Shown piece after piece: positions 33,417 to 45,477 of a stretch of DNA of 64,000 bases. Position 1 is the stretch's first letter. Every line of letters starts with the position of its first letter. Origin of the DNA: Xanthomonas sp. Leaf131 (GTDB taxonomy: Bacteria; Pseudomonadota; Gammaproteobacteria; Xanthomonadales; Xanthomonadaceae); NCBI RefSeq assembly GCF_001423495.1, contig NZ_LMOG01000018.1:440125-504124 (forward strand), written 5' to 3'. The position numbers and the translations under genes are program-made. The notes under the pieces are model-generated. The model was not told the origin of the DNA, made no database searches, and saw only the letters and a program-made list of their open reading frames with translations.

Positions 33417-34403
33417 ATGACCGACCCCCAGTCCCCCCAGCCGCCTGCCGACCGTGTAGGCGTGCGCATTCTCAAAGTTCCGGAAGACCGTGCCGGGCAG
33501 CGGCTGGACAATTTCCTGCTCGGCCAGCTCAAGGGCGCGCCGCGCAGCCTGATCTACAAGCTGGTGCGCAGCGGTCAGGTGCGGGTGAATGGCGGCCGCG
33601 CCAAGGCCGAGCGCAAGCTCGAGGGTGGGGAAGAAGTCCGCATCCCGCCGGTGCGCGTGAATGAGGAGGGCGACAAGGCAGCGCCGCCGTCGGCGTTCAT
33701 GGCCCGGCTGGAGGCGGCGATCGTATTCGAGGACGCACGCCTGCTGGCGCTCAACAAACCGTCCGGGGTTGCCAGCCATGGCGGCAGCGGAATCAGCTTC
33801 GGCGCCATCGAAACCTTGCGCGCGCTACGCCCAAACCAGACCCTGGAGCTGGTGCACCGGCTCGACCGCGACACCTCCGGCTTGCTGATCGTGGCCAAGA
33901 AGCGTTCGGCGCTGACCGAGATGCAGGCGCTGATGCGCGAGGACGACCGCGTGCAGGGCCGCGGGATCACCAAGCGCTACCTGACCCTGCTGGTCGGGCG
34001 GATGCCGGACGGGGTGATGACGGTGGATGCGCCGTTGCATATCGGCCTGCGCCAGGGCGGCGAGCGCCATGTGCAGGTGAACGCGATCGGCAAGCCGTCG
34101 CTGAGCCACTTCAAGCTGCTCGAACGACGCGGCGGGCACTCGTACTGCGAGGTCCGCATCGAGACCGGCCGCACCCATCAGATTCGCGTGCATGCCCAGC
34201 ATCTGGGGCATCCGGTGGCCGGCGACGACAAGTACGGCGAGGCGGAGGTCAACAAGCGCCTGCGCGACCAGCTCGGCCTCAAGCGGCTGTTTCTGCACGC
34301 GGCCTCGCTGGAGTTCTCGCTGGATGCCGGCAAGGTACCGTATGTGTTGAACGCACCGCTGGCACCGGAGCTGGCCGACGCGCTGGACCGGCTGGGCCGC
34401 TAA
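33417..34403 (+). CDS. rluC: 23S rRNA pseudouridine synthase RluC
   Basis: This 328-residue enzyme converts uridines of 23S rRNA (955, 2504 and 2580 in E. coli) to pseudouridine. An N-terminal S4 RNA-binding domain (about 25-85, RLDNFLLGQLKGAPRSLIYKLVRSGQVRVNG) precedes the catalytic domain, with the RluA-family signature ELVHRLDRDTSGLLIVAKK containing the catalytic Asp (near residue 150), and GRTHQIRVHAQHLGHPVAGDDKYG. The divergent pairing of rne and rluC is also found in E. coli. Substrate positions are inferred from family membership. Confidence 0.93.
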   Translation: MTDPQSPQPPADRVGVRILKVPEDRAGQRLDNFLLGQLKGAPRSLIYKLVRSGQVRVNGGRAKAERKLEGGEEVRIPPVRVNEEGDKAAPPSAFMARLEAAIVFEDARLLALNKPSGVASHGGSGISFGAIETLRALRPNQTLELVHRLDRDTSGLLIVAKKRSALTEMQALMREDDRVQGRGITKRYLTLLVGRMPDGVMTVDAPLHIGLRQGGERHVQVNAIGKPSLSHFKLLERRGGHSYCEVRIETGRTHQIRVHAQHLGHPVAGDDKYGEAEVNKRLRDQLGLKRLFLHAASLEFSLDAGKVPYVLNAPLAPELADALDRLGR

Positions 34404-34431
34404 TTGCAGTCACCGCAGGCCCTCGTCAGCC

Positions 34432-35250
34432 TCAGGGTGTCGCAAAGCGGAACAACACCAGACTGATCGCCAAAGTGCCCATGCCGGCGACCAGGCCATA
34501 GACCGTCTCATGGCCTTTCGCGTAGCGCTTGGCGGCAGGCAACAATTCATCCAGCGCCAGAAACACCATTACGCCAGAAATCAAGCCGAAGACAGTGCCA
34601 AACACTGCCTCGGACAGCACATTGGACAAGGCCAGATAGCCGATGCCGGCACCGATCGGCTCGGCCAATCCGCTCAGCAGGCTGGCGCCGAATGCATAGA
34701 ACTTGTTGCGCGTGGCGAAGTACACCGGCACCGCAATCGCGATGCCTTCGGGAATGTTGTGGATGGCGATCGCGAACGCGAGCGGCATGCCCACTGCCGG
34801 GCTTTCCAGCGTCGCAAAAAACGTTGCCAGACCTTCGGGGAAATTGTGCGCGGTAATCGCAATGGCGGTCATCAGGCCGACCCGACGGATGTAGGCGCGG
34901 TTGTCGTCGCGAAACAGTGGATCGTCGCTGGACAGACTCTGGTGCGGGTTGGGCACCAGGCGGTCGATCACCATGATCAACAGCATGCCAACCAGAAACG
35001 CCAAGGTGCCGAAGGTGAAGCCGAGCTTGTCGTTGTAGGCGTTGGAGAACGAGGCGATCGACTTATTGAGGATCTCCGACAACGACACGTACACCATCGC
35101 GCCGCCGGCGAACGCCAGCCCGAATGCCAGCAGGCGCGGATTGGGCTTCTTGGAAAACACCACCATGAGGCTGCCAAGCCCGGTAGCGAGTCCGGCAGCC
35201 AGGGTGACCGCAAATGCGGTCCAGACATTCTGTGATGACACTTCGAGCAT
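34432..35250 (-). CDS. zupT: ZIP-family zinc transporter (ZupT-like)
   Basis: This 272-residue inner-membrane protein has eight predicted hydrophobic helices and is a divalent metal importer (Zn, also Fe or Mn in E. coli ZupT). The metal-site motifs are ITAHNFPEGLATF and IAIHNIPEGIAIAVP on helices IV and V, which are diagnostic of ZIP proteins, along with VYVSLSEIL and FLALDELLPAA. The ATG at 35250 gives the family-typical MLEVSSQNVWTAFAVTLAAGLATGLGS start; the longer open frame upstream (to 35451) lacks similarity. It is convergent with rluC. Confidence 0.92.
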   Translation of the reverse strand: MLEVSSQNVWTAFAVTLAAGLATGLGSLMVVFSKKPNPRLLAFGLAFAGGAMVYVSLSEILNKSIASFSNAYNDKLGFTFGTLAFLVGMLLIMVIDRLVPNPHQSLSSDDPLFRDDNRAYIRRVGLMTAIAITAHNFPEGLATFFATLESPAVGMPLAFAIAIHNIPEGIAIAVPVYFATRNKFYAFGASLLSGLAEPIGAGIGYLALSNVLSEAVFGTVFGLISGVMVFLALDELLPAAKRYAKGHETVYGLVAGMGTLAISLVLFRFATP

Positions 35251-35526
35251 GTGACGCAACGACCTCGTGGAATGGAACGCACTTCTGCGGGGAGCGTGGC
35301 GATTGCTGCGCGATAGGTGCACGACCACCCGCGCGTGCAGGATGGTCATGCCTGGATGACGAACGCGTGGTGCTGCGGGTGCCGGGCAGACTGATGGCAT
35401 GGTCAAAAGCGCGCGCGTTCGGTCCTTGAAACAGACGCGTGCCACTCGCACTGCTCGGTCTTCAGCTGTGACCGAGCTGGTGAAGAGCGAATGAACTATT
35501 TATTTGGCACGCAAGTCCCGCAGCGC

Positions 35527-35949
35527 TCAACCGCCGCGGCGTGCACGCTCTTCGATGGCAAAGCATTCGTCGGGGCGGGGTACCGGCGGCTTGAACGCGA
35601 CCGGCACCTGGATCGTCTGCGGCACCGGTTGGCCGTTACGTGTAGCAGCTTTGAACTTCCATTCGCGCACGCGCTTTTGCGCGGCTTCGTCCAGCACCGG
35701 CTGGCCGCTGCTTTGCGCCAGCGACACATCGGTCGGGGTGCCTTCGGTACCGATCACGACCCTGAGCACCGAGGTTCCACCGATGCCGGCGCAGGCCAGT
35801 TGCGGGGAATATTCCGGCGGCGGCGTTTTCACTGCGGCCAGCTCGGTCGGCGCAATCGCCGGCGCGGACGCCTGCTGGGAGGAATTGCCACACCCGCTGA
35901 GGCCGGCGGTGACGAGCAGGCCGGCGAGGGCGGCGCGATAGATGGTCAT
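35527..35949 (-). CDS. TonB C-terminal-domain lipoprotein
   Basis: This 140-residue protein has a lipoprotein signal peptide ending in L-S-G-C (Cys 20) and a C-terminal TonB-like fold ([53 protein letters not shown]). It lacks the N-terminal anchor helix and Pro-rich spacer of true TonB, so it is a TonB-domain lipoprotein of unknown role. Its ATG overlaps the stop of the upstream dehydratase gene as ATGA, so the two form a translationally coupled operon. Confidence 0.82.
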   Translation of the reverse strand: MTIYRAALAGLLVTAGLSGCGNSSQQASAPAIAPTELAAVKTPPPEYSPQLACAGIGGTSVLRVVIGTEGTPTDVSLAQSSGQPVLDEAAQKRVREWKFKAATRNGQPVPQTIQVPVAFKPPVPRPDECFAIEERARRGG

Positions 35950-36302
35950 GCGGTGGCTCCCTGATCGTAGAGCTGCGCGGTCTTGGCCGCGCAGATGAAG
36001 TCGTTCTCGCTCAACCCGCCGACGTCGTGGGTGGAATAGCGCACCACCACGCGGTCGTAATGCACGCCCAGATCGGGGTGATGGTCCTCACGGTGGGCGA
36101 TCCAGGCCAGCGCGTTGACGAAGGCCAGGGTGCGGTAATAGTCGGCAAAGCGGAACGTGCGGGTAATCGCCGTGCCCGCTTCGGCCAGCTCCCAGCCCGG
36201 CACCTGGGGGAACAATTCAGCCAGGCGGGCTTCGCCAAGCTTGTGGTCGCTGCCTTTGCGCGGGAGGCAATGGGCCTGTTCCAGGGGGATCAGATCGGTC
36301 AT
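35946..36302 (-). CDS. phhB: Pterin-4a-carbinolamine dehydratase
   Basis: This 118-residue enzyme recycles 4a-hydroxytetrahydropterin made by aromatic amino-acid hydroxylases such as phenylalanine hydroxylase. Conserved residues are visible in [42 protein letters not shown], with the HHPD motif. The start is ATG 36302 ([17 protein letters not shown]), the family-normal length; the open frame continues upstream to 36410 across the nfuA promoter. It is divergent from nfuA. Confidence 0.92.
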   Translation of the reverse strand: MTDLIPLEQAHCLPRKGSDHKLGEARLAELFPQVPGWELAEAGTAITRTFRFADYYRTLAFVNALAWIAHREDHHPDLGVHYDRVVVRYSTHDVGGLSENDFICAAKTAQLYDQGATA

Positions 36303-36390
36303 GACGGTCTCGCAGGGGTGGCGGACAGCACGCCCAGCGGGATCACGGTGTTCCATGAGCGCAGGCGGATTGAGCGGTAGAATAACCCGC

Positions 36391-36990
36391 ATGATCCAGA
36401 TATCCGACAAAGCTCAAACCTATTTCCGCAAGCTCATCGAACGCGAGGGCGTGCCCGGCATGGGCGTGCGCCTGAGCGCGGTGGATGCGGGCACCCCGCG
36501 CGCCGATGCCCGGCTCGAGTTCGCCGAACCGGCCGATCTCAGCGGCGACGAATGGGCGATCGACTGCGACGGCTTCACTTTATATATCGTCGCCGCCAGC
36601 GTGCCATGGGTGGATGGCGCCGAGATCGACTATGTCACCCAGTCCACCGGCAACCAGCAGCTCACCATCAAGGCGCCCAAGATCAAGGGCGAAGCGCCGG
36701 CCGATTCCGCCTCGATGGTGGAGCGCGTGCGCTGGGTGGTGGAGAACGAGATCAACCCGCAGCTGGCTTCTCATGGCGGGCGTGTGGCAGTGCAAGAAGT
36801 CTCGGCCGATGGTGTAGTGCTGCTGCGCTTTGGCGGCGGTTGCCACGGTTGCGGTATGGCCGATGTGACCTTGAAGCAGGGCATCGAGAAGACCTTGATG
36901 GGACGCGTGCCCGGCGTGATTGCGGTGCGCGACGCGACCGACCACGCCACCGGCGACGCGCCGTACATTCCGCGCGACAGCGCGGCCTGA
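36391..36990 (+). CDS. nfuA: Fe-S cluster carrier protein NfuA
   Basis: This 199-residue protein delivers 4Fe-4S clusters to client enzymes, especially under oxidative stress or iron limitation. The N-terminal A-type-like domain (1-95), which lacks the cysteines, is followed by the Nfu domain (about 108-180) with the cluster ligands C151 and C154 in [20 protein letters not shown]. The length and layout match E. coli NfuA. The repetitive membrane protein gene starts 13 bases after its stop. Confidence 0.96.
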   Translation: MIQISDKAQTYFRKLIEREGVPGMGVRLSAVDAGTPRADARLEFAEPADLSGDEWAIDCDGFTLYIVAASVPWVDGAEIDYVTQSTGNQQLTIKAPKIKGEAPADSASMVERVRWVVENEINPQLASHGGRVAVQEVSADGVVLLRFGGGCHGCGMADVTLKQGIEKTLMGRVPGVIAVRDATDHATGDAPYIPRDSAA

Positions 36991-37003
36991 TTCCGCACCA
37001 CCG

Positions 37004-38809
37004 GTGACAACGGCCGCCGATCTGCTGCAGGCACTGCGCGCGCGCATGCCGAGCAAGCTCATTCTGGATCGGCGCACCGGCCTGCCTTACGGCTGGGCAA
37101 TCTGGATGCGCAATCGCGATAGCTCGGCTGCGCCGTTCGGCGACGAGCAGATAACCGATGTGCTGCTGGCGCGACCAGCGTCACCGCATGGCGTGCGGAC
37201 TGCTGCGTTGCTGTCGCCATTTCAGGCGTTTCGCAGCCTGTGGTGGCAGCACTGGGAACCGCGCCGGAAAGACGAACGCCCGCTGCATTGGCTGGCGCTG
37301 CTCGGCAGTTTTCTGATCCACCTCGGTTTCATCGCCTTGCTGATCTGGGTGGTCAGCGTGCGCTGGGCGCCAGATGAAACAAAGCAGGGCGACGAATCGC
37401 GCGTGCGCATGAGCTTCATCGGCGAGGGCGCGGCGGAGCAGGGCGGTGGTGAAGGAGAGCCGGGTGCTGCGCAGGCGGCACCGGGTGAAGCGTCTGCAGC
37501 GTCGCAAGCGAACGCGAATGCGGCGAGTGGTAATCCCACTGCGTCGGCAACACCGCAAACGCCGCCGCCACAAGCGACGGATTCAGTCGATCGCTCCAGT
37601 GCTGCCGAACCGCAGCAGGTCGCGCCCGAACCCGTGGCTGCCGTCAGTGAGCCAACGACGCCAGATGTGCCGCAGGTGAGGGTGCAGGTGTCGCCGGTGA
37701 CGATCGAATCGCCGCTGCAAGTCACCGAAACGCCAGTGGCCACCAACGACTTTGTGGTGCCACCACCGCCCACGATCACCGTGGCTCCGCGCCCGATCGA
37801 ACCTGCTGCGCCTCAGATACAGGTGCGTCAGCGTGAGATCCAGACGGTGACCGAACAGCCGCAAGTGCGCGAGTTGCAACGTCCTGCCACCAACGTTGCG
37901 GTGCGATCTGCCACTGCGCCAACGGTCCGTGAGCGCGAAATCGTGGTGCCGGATCAGCCTCAGCTCGTTGCGCCGGTCGTGCGCAATCGCGAGCTCACGC
38001 CGACGGTTCGCATGCCGGAAATAGCGGTCCGAACGGCGGAGTTGCCGAGCGTGCCGGATCCGGCGCCGCAGCTTCAGCAGGCACCTGCGGTGCCTGCCCA
38101 ATCGACCCCGACCATTCCGTCGCCGACAGCATCGGCCGCGCGCGCTGCGGCGCAGCCGACGCCTTCCACGGCGCCGTCCACACAAACGCAAGCGACACAA
38201 TCGCGATCCGAACAATCCACCAATGCGGCAGCGGCATCTTCATCCAACAAACCTGCAACCAATAGCAACGCCGGCCCGCAGCCAGCTGACCGCAGCGGCG
38301 GCTGGGATGTGGCAACCAAGGCCGACGACTGGAGCAAATCCGACCGCAACCGGGACGGGAAAACGACCGGCGCCAATGGCCAACGCGACGGCATGTTCAA
38401 CGCCGATGGCAGCGTCCACGTTGCCGCCGGAACCGGCGATGCCGGCAACGGCGCGGGCGAACGCGGACCGCCAGGCAGCGACACCGATACCTGGACCCGC
38501 GACCAGATCGCTCAGGGCGGCACCTGGCTCAAACGTCCGCCGTACGGCTACACGCCGACCTCGCTGGACAAGTACTGGATGCCGAACCAGTCGCTGCTGC
38601 AGGAATGGGTGCGCCGCGGATTGAAGAAGATCGAGATCCCGATCCCGGGAACGACCACCAAGATCAGCTGCGTGGTGTCGCTGCTGCAGTTCGGCGGCGG
38701 CTGCGGCCTGAGCGACCCGAATCTCAACGACCAACCAGCGACGGCAAGGCCGCCGCCGGATGTGCCGTTCAAGCGGGAGTTGCAGGAAGACAACGGGGCT
38801 GTGAGGTAG
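37004..38809 (+). CDS. Repetitive Pro/Ala/Gln-rich transmembrane protein
   Basis: This protein of about 601 residues has one predicted transmembrane helix (about 97-119, WLALLGSFLIHLGFIALLIWVVS) after a basic cytoplasmic part. A long low-complexity stretch (about 130-480) follows, with repeats such as VREREI, VRELQRP and VRNRELTP spaced like short VRxRE units. A more ordered C-terminal part (about 490-590) has WTRDQIAQGGTWLKRPPYGYTPTSLDKYWMPNQSLLQEWVRRGLKKIEIPIPGTTTKI and two Cys (SCVVSLL...GGGCGL). The start is probably the GTG at 37004, 13 bases after nfuA; ATG 37046 is the alternative. The layout is TonB-like (anchor, Pro-rich spacer, periplasmic domain). Its function is unknown; homologues in Xanthomonas are called transmembrane repetitive protein. 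Confidence 0.8.
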   Translation: MTTAADLLQALRARMPSKLILDRRTGLPYGWAIWMRNRDSSAAPFGDEQITDVLLARPASPHGVRTAALLSPFQAFRSLWWQHWEPRRKDERPLHWLALLGSFLIHLGFIALLIWVVSVRWAPDETKQGDESRVRMSFIGEGAAEQGGGEGEPGAAQAAPGEASAASQANANAASGNPTASATPQTPPPQATDSVDRSSAAEPQQVAPEPVAAVSEPTTPDVPQVRVQVSPVTIESPLQVTETPVATNDFVVPPPPTITVAPRPIEPAAPQIQVRQREIQTVTEQPQVRELQRPATNVAVRSATAPTVREREIVVPDQPQLVAPVVRNRELTPTVRMPEIAVRTAELPSVPDPAPQLQQAPAVPAQSTPTIPSPTASAARAAAQPTPSTAPSTQTQATQSRSEQSTNAAAASSSNKPATNSNAGPQPADRSGGWDVATKADDWSKSDRNRDGKTTGANGQRDGMFNADGSVHVAAGTGDAGNGAGERGPPGSDTDTWTRDQIAQGGTWLKRPPYGYTPTSLDKYWMPNQSLLQEWVRRGLKKIEIPIPGTTTKISCVVSLLQFGGGCGLSDPNLNDQPATARPPPDVPFKRELQEDNGAVR

Positions 38810-38832
38810 AGGGTCAGCTGGTTCGTTCCTGA

Positions 38833-38848
38833 CATAATATACATTATG
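38833..38848. promoter_or_regulatory. AT-rich palindrome CATAAT-ATAC-ATTATG
   Basis: This perfect 6+4+6 dyad lies in a small AT-rich island just upstream of the decayed DUF3653 gene. It looks like an operator or a symmetric -10 region of a lost phage or toxin-antitoxin promoter. No intact gene now follows. Confidence 0.35.
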
Positions 38849-38950
38849 CGAAATGGCGTACAGGACAGCGCGAGCGCGGCTCCGCTGGATCTGGCTCTGG
38901 ATCAAATCTTGCCTGCCCAACCGTTCCCCTAGCGAAACGGAACTCGCCGC

Positions 38951-39290
38951 ATGACTGACACCTACAATCTCGACCTTCGCCCGCCATGCTGGCCTGTTGG
39001 CGAGCAATGCCCGAAGCTGCGCGGCAGATCTGCATCGGCGCGTCGTCACCAACCATGTGGAACTCACTGGACCGTGGGCTGGCTGGCGCTTGGCCGGCCG
39101 AGATCTCGTTGCACCCAGCGGCGAAGGGATACCAGAGCGACGGCTGCGCGGATTGCTATGGCATGCCATACCGGCGACATCCGGCATTCGGTCCGCAGAC
39201 GGAACGCCAAACGCAAGGCGGTTCAGCAGTCAATGGTCAAGGTAGTCGTGGTGGATCTTGGCGAATGGCGAGAGCACCACTTCGGACATA
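38951..39290 (+). pseudogene. Frameshifted DUF3653-type phage-related gene
   Basis: The start MTDTYNLDL is in one frame. The core, read from the frame one base on, is ARHAGLLASNARSCAADLHRRVV then TNHVELTGPWAGWRLAGRDL then VAPSGEGIPERRLRGLLW. The end MVKVVVVDLGEWREHHFG is back in the first frame. Joined, these give a continuous DUF3653-like protein, a small family found in Xanthomonas prophages. Two compensating frameshifts lie near 38975 and about 39160. There is no single long product, so I call it a pseudogene. Confidence 0.7.
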
Positions 39291-39654
39291 GTCTGTCGGC
39301 GAGACTCATCCATCGGCTCAGGCACCGGCGGCGACGCAGCGACCAGGATCACCCCGGCCAGACCAGCAAGCCCGGCCAGGCCATCGCGCGCCTGCGCGCT
39401 GCCAGGGTGGCGATCTTTCCGCCCATGCTGTGTCCGATCGCAAACCAGCACGTCGGTTGCCGCCGAATCACCTGCTCGACAAACCAGGCAACCAGCGCGG
39501 CGGTGTCGACATGCGCCAGCGGCGGTGCGTCTCCAAAGCCCGGAATATCGAGCGCCACACACTCGAAACGTGCCTCCAATCTCTGGATGACATCAGACCA
39601 CTCGTTGCTGCTGGACTCAAGGGCGTGGTTGCCAGATTCATACCCTCGGCGCAT
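39287..39654 (-). pseudogene. Frameshifted and truncated alpha/beta hydrolase
   Basis: The first frame reads WSDVIQRLEARFECVALDIPGFGDAPPL and contains the nucleophile elbow IGHSMGGKIA (catalytic Ser). It stops near 39349 inside a repetitive GLAGLAG stretch. The next frame continues GLAGVILVAASPPVPEPMDESRRQTM, where hydrolase similarity ends at about 39287, exactly at the edge of the DUF3653 remnant. The C-terminal half with the catalytic Asp and His is missing, and the N-terminus is also short. Confidence 0.75.
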
Positions 39655-39740
39655 GAGCGATATCCATCCGATGATCTTCTGCTATCAGTGCGCAGCCGCT
39701 AGTTTGGGTGCGTCCCCGCTGTGCAGGATTCAGGCCGTCA

Positions 39741-40523
39741 GTGACGAAAAGTACAACGTCCGCTAGCTGCAGATGGCACGGCGCAGTCACGGCCTGCCTG
39801 TTGGGCGCAGCGTCCGTCGCCTCGACGGCCCAGGCCAATGAACAACCCAAAGAGATCTGCAGCGTGAGCCCTTGCGAACCTGCCGCGGAGGTGTTGTCCG
39901 CGCGTCAACAGTCGATTCCGCTGATCGCTGCGGCCGCCGCTATGGGCGACCTGCCGCAACTCGACACTGCGCTGGGACGCGGTCTTGATGCCGGCCTGAC
40001 CATCGGCGAGGCCAAAGAAATCCTGGTGCAGCTTTACGCCTATGCGGGCTTCCCGCGCAGCCTCAACGCGTTGGGCGAATTGATGAAGCTGGTCGAGGCC
40101 CGCAAGCAGGACGGCATCCAGGACTCGCCCGGGCGCGAGCCGAGTCGCCCGATTCCCGTCGGCGAGGCGCTGGTGGAGGTGGGCACCGCCAATCAGGCCC
40201 GCATTTCGGGTGCTCCGGTCAAAGGTGCAGTGATGGAATTCGCACCGGTCATCAACCACTACCTGCAGACGCATCTGTTCGGAGACATCTTCGAGCGCGA
40301 CAACCTGGACTGGCAGAGCCGCGAGCTGGCGACGGTCGGCGCGCTGGCGTCCCTGCCGGGCGTGGAGGCTCAGCTGCAGTCACACATCGCGGCCAGCCTT
40401 CGCGTCGGGCTCAGCATCGGACAGCTGCGGCAGGTGGCGCAACTGCTCGCCGACAGCGGTGATTCGGCGGCTGCAGGGAGAGCCCGCGAGGCGCTGGAGC
40501 AACACTTGGCCGCATCCCGCTGA
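39741..40523 (+). CDS. Carboxymuconolactone decarboxylase (CMD) family protein, exported
   Basis: This protein of about 260 residues has a signal-peptide-like start (GAVTACLLGAASVASTAQA, cleavage before NEQ) followed by two CMD/AhpD-type helical repeats. The first contains LDTALGRGLDAGLTIGEAKEILVQLYAYAGFPRSLNALGEL and the second ELATVGALASLPGVEAQLQSHIAASLRVGLSIGQLRQVAQLL. I see no CxxC of the peroxidase-type AhpD, so the activity is open. The likely start is the GTG at 39741; a GTG at 39708 is also in frame. It is followed by aldo/keto reductase and flavodoxin genes, a context seen for predicted redox or quinone-related functions. Confidence 0.82.
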   Translation: MTKSTTSASCRWHGAVTACLLGAASVASTAQANEQPKEICSVSPCEPAAEVLSARQQSIPLIAAAAAMGDLPQLDTALGRGLDAGLTIGEAKEILVQLYAYAGFPRSLNALGELMKLVEARKQDGIQDSPGREPSRPIPVGEALVEVGTANQARISGAPVKGAVMEFAPVINHYLQTHLFGDIFERDNLDWQSRELATVGALASLPGVEAQLQSHIAASLRVGLSIGQLRQVAQLLADSGDSAAAGRAREALEQHLAASR

Positions 40524-40582
40524 CTCACACAGGCGAGCGGCTCCCAACCGCAACACCCTCCCGACACGACCAGGCGATCCTA

Positions 40583-41746
<1,164 letters not shown>

Positions 41747-41779
41747 GCCCCCGCTCAATGGGCTGGCAGGCATTGGCAC

Positions 41780-42673
41780 TCAGCCCTCGTAACGCAGCGC
41801 ATCACGCAACAAGGTGAAGGCGGGCGATGACTGCCGGCGGCTTGGATAGTAGAGGTGATAGCCGGGAAACGCCGGGCACCAGTCGGCTAACGTGCGGACC
41901 AGGCTGCCCGCCTCCATGTGGGGGCGCACCAGGTCTTCGGGCATGTAAGCCAGCCCCAGTCCCTCCAACGCAGCAGCCAGGCGCATGGCAATGTTGTTGA
42001 ACACGAGCTGCCCTTCCACCCTGACTTTTAGCTCCTGGCCCTTTTTCTCGAACTCCCAGGCAAAGATGCCGCCGTGCGTGGGCAGCCGTATCGTGATGCA
42101 GTTGTGCCGGGTGAGATCATGCGGTGTCTTCGGCTTCGGATGGCGCCGGAAGTAATCTGGCGAGCCGACCACGGCCATGCGTAGCTCGGGCCCCACGGGC
42201 AACGCAATCATATCTTTGGCGACCTGTTCGCCCATACGGATACCTGCGTCATACCCTTCTGCAACGATGTCGGTCAGTCCGTAATCGACACTCACCTCGA
42301 TGTTTAGATCGGGATTGTTCGGAAGCAGGCGACCAAGGACCGGTTGCATGATGGTGATCGCCGCGTGCTCGCCAGCGGTGATGCGCAGTCGGCCGGCAGG
42401 CTTGTCACGAAAGGCGTTGAGCTGGGCAAGCTCGGCGTCAATCTCCTCGAAGCGTGGCGCGACCACTCGCAGCAGCTGCTCTCCGGCTTCGGTAGGAGAA
42501 ACACTACGCGTGGTGCGTGACAGCAGCCGAACACCCAAGCGCTCTTCCAGCTGGCGCATGGAGCGACTCAGCGCAGGCTGTGACATTCCCAGTTGTGCCG
42601 CTGCGCGCGTAAAGCTGCGCTCGCGCGCTACCAACGCAAACATCGCCAACTGATCGTAATTTTCAACGCCCAT
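41780..42673 (-). CDS. LysR-type transcriptional regulator
   Basis: This 297-residue protein has the N-terminal winged helix-turn-helix (about 1-65, FTRAAAQLGMSQPALSRSMRQLEERLGVRLLSRTTRSVSPTEAGE) and the effector-binding domain. It is divergent from the flavodoxin-aldo/keto reductase pair, with 74 bases between start codons, the classic arrangement for a LysR protein controlling the neighbouring operon. The inducer is unknown. Confidence 0.92.
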   Translation of the reverse strand: MGVENYDQLAMFALVARERSFTRAAAQLGMSQPALSRSMRQLEERLGVRLLSRTTRSVSPTEAGEQLLRVVAPRFEEIDAELAQLNAFRDKPAGRLRITAGEHAAITIMQPVLGRLLPNNPDLNIEVSVDYGLTDIVAEGYDAGIRMGEQVAKDMIALPVGPELRMAVVGSPDYFRRHPKPKTPHDLTRHNCITIRLPTHGGIFAWEFEKKGQELKVRVEGQLVFNNIAMRLAAALEGLGLAYMPEDLVRPHMEAGSLVRTLADWCPAFPGYHLYYPSRRQSSPAFTLLRDALRYEG

Positions 42674-42747
42674 TGATGCGATCCAGATATAAGTTATATG
42701 CGATTATGCCCCTGCAAGACTAAGTCGTGCGAGCGTAGATTGGGCAC

Positions 42748-44424
<1,677 letters not shown>

Positions 44425-44463
44425 TCAGCACGCGAAACGTCGTTGAATCTGGGGCGAAGTGAG

Positions 44464-45414
44464 CTACTGCCCATAAGCGATATAGGCAAAGCACCTGCCG
44501 TCAGGAGACCAGCTATTAACGTTCATGGTCCCCTGCCCTCCATAGACGCGTGCGATCGTTTTGCACGATCGCCAGTCGGATTCCTCCACTAACCGAATGT
44601 CCACCCACACGTCGCCCGGGTGCCCTGCCGTTCCAGGTGCGTAGGCAAGGTAGACCACACGGCGTCCATCGGGCGAGACGTGCGGGAACCAGTTAGAGCA
44701 CTGGTCGAACGTCAGCTGGGTTAGCCCCGTCCCATCGCAGCGCATGCGCCCAATTTGCATATGACCATCGAAGCATTCCGAGCTGAAGTAGATCCATTGG
44801 CCATCCGGACTGTGTTCGCATCCGTCAGCTGCTAATGATCCCTTTGTCAGTTGGCGATAATCAGCTCCAGCAGTATTCATGGTGTAGATCTGAGCAGGGT
44901 GCTCGCCGGCAACAGGTATCCGGTGCATCCCAACGAAGGCCAGCCGACCATCAGCAGGATGAATGCCGTGGAGGAAGTGCATCAAGTCCTCGCTCTGCGA
45001 GATACGCTTAGCACCGACACGCTCGCCGTCGAGCGCAGCCCGATAGATGTGGCCGTCGTCTGCTGACAGATACACATGTCGGCCCAAGCGATCGACGACG
45101 TGGTCGTTGTTAATAGGCGGCAGGTCTTCAATTTCCAAAGACCGAAGTTCGGAGGGGTCAAGCGTCAGCTGAAAAAGCTTTCCATCTCCGTTGAGAAGCA
45201 GCGCCTCACCTGTGGGCAGCCAGTTCGGCGCTTCCAGCATGACGTCGTCGGTGACAAAGATGCGCCGGGCCCGCGTCTCCGCCACATCCATGATCCACAC
45301 CTCGCAGCGCTGGCTAGTGCTGGACTTTTGGCCTCTATTCGGCTCGATCACTGAACTCCTTTGATAGCTCAGGCGGACGCCCGCCAACATGGTGCACAGC
45401 CATTTGCCGATCAT
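44464..45414 (-). CDS. TolB-like beta-propeller protein
   Basis: This protein of about 316 residues has repeated PD40/TolB-type blades, for example APNWLPTGEALLLNGDGKLFQL, PADGRLAFVGMH, AQIYTMNTAGADYRQLT, SPDGQWIYFSSE, SPDGRRVVYLAYAPG and SPDGRCFAYIAY. No signal peptide is evident, unlike TolB itself, so it is likely cytoplasmic and of unknown role. The start is uncertain: ATG 45414 has a weak CAGG ahead of it, ATG 45390 is also possible, and the open frame runs upstream to a GTG at 45456. Decayed IS3 sequence begins about 60 bases upstream. Confidence 0.8.
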   Translation of the reverse strand: MIGKWLCTMLAGVRLSYQRSSVIEPNRGQKSSTSQRCEVWIMDVAETRARRIFVTDDVMLEAPNWLPTGEALLLNGDGKLFQLTLDPSELRSLEIEDLPPINNDHVVDRLGRHVYLSADDGHIYRAALDGERVGAKRISQSEDLMHFLHGIHPADGRLAFVGMHRIPVAGEHPAQIYTMNTAGADYRQLTKGSLAADGCEHSPDGQWIYFSSECFDGHMQIGRMRCDGTGLTQLTFDQCSNWFPHVSPDGRRVVYLAYAPGTAGHPGDVWVDIRLVEESDWRSCKTIARVYGGQGTMNVNSWSPDGRCFAYIAYGQ

Positions 45415-45477
45415 CAACCCTGGCAATCCTGCAGGTGGAGAGGTCTCCGGGCACACTAGCCACCCAGGAGACCAGCG

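Noticed and set aside
36920..37003. Start of the repetitive membrane protein inside nfuA
   Set aside because: It would overlap the Nfu coding region by 70 bases with Thr/Arg/Pro noise; the GTG at 37004 is more likely.
39655..39740. Longer N-terminus for the CMD protein
   Set aside because: The GTG at 39708 adds residues with no signal-peptide benefit; the start at 39741 gives a better signal sequence.
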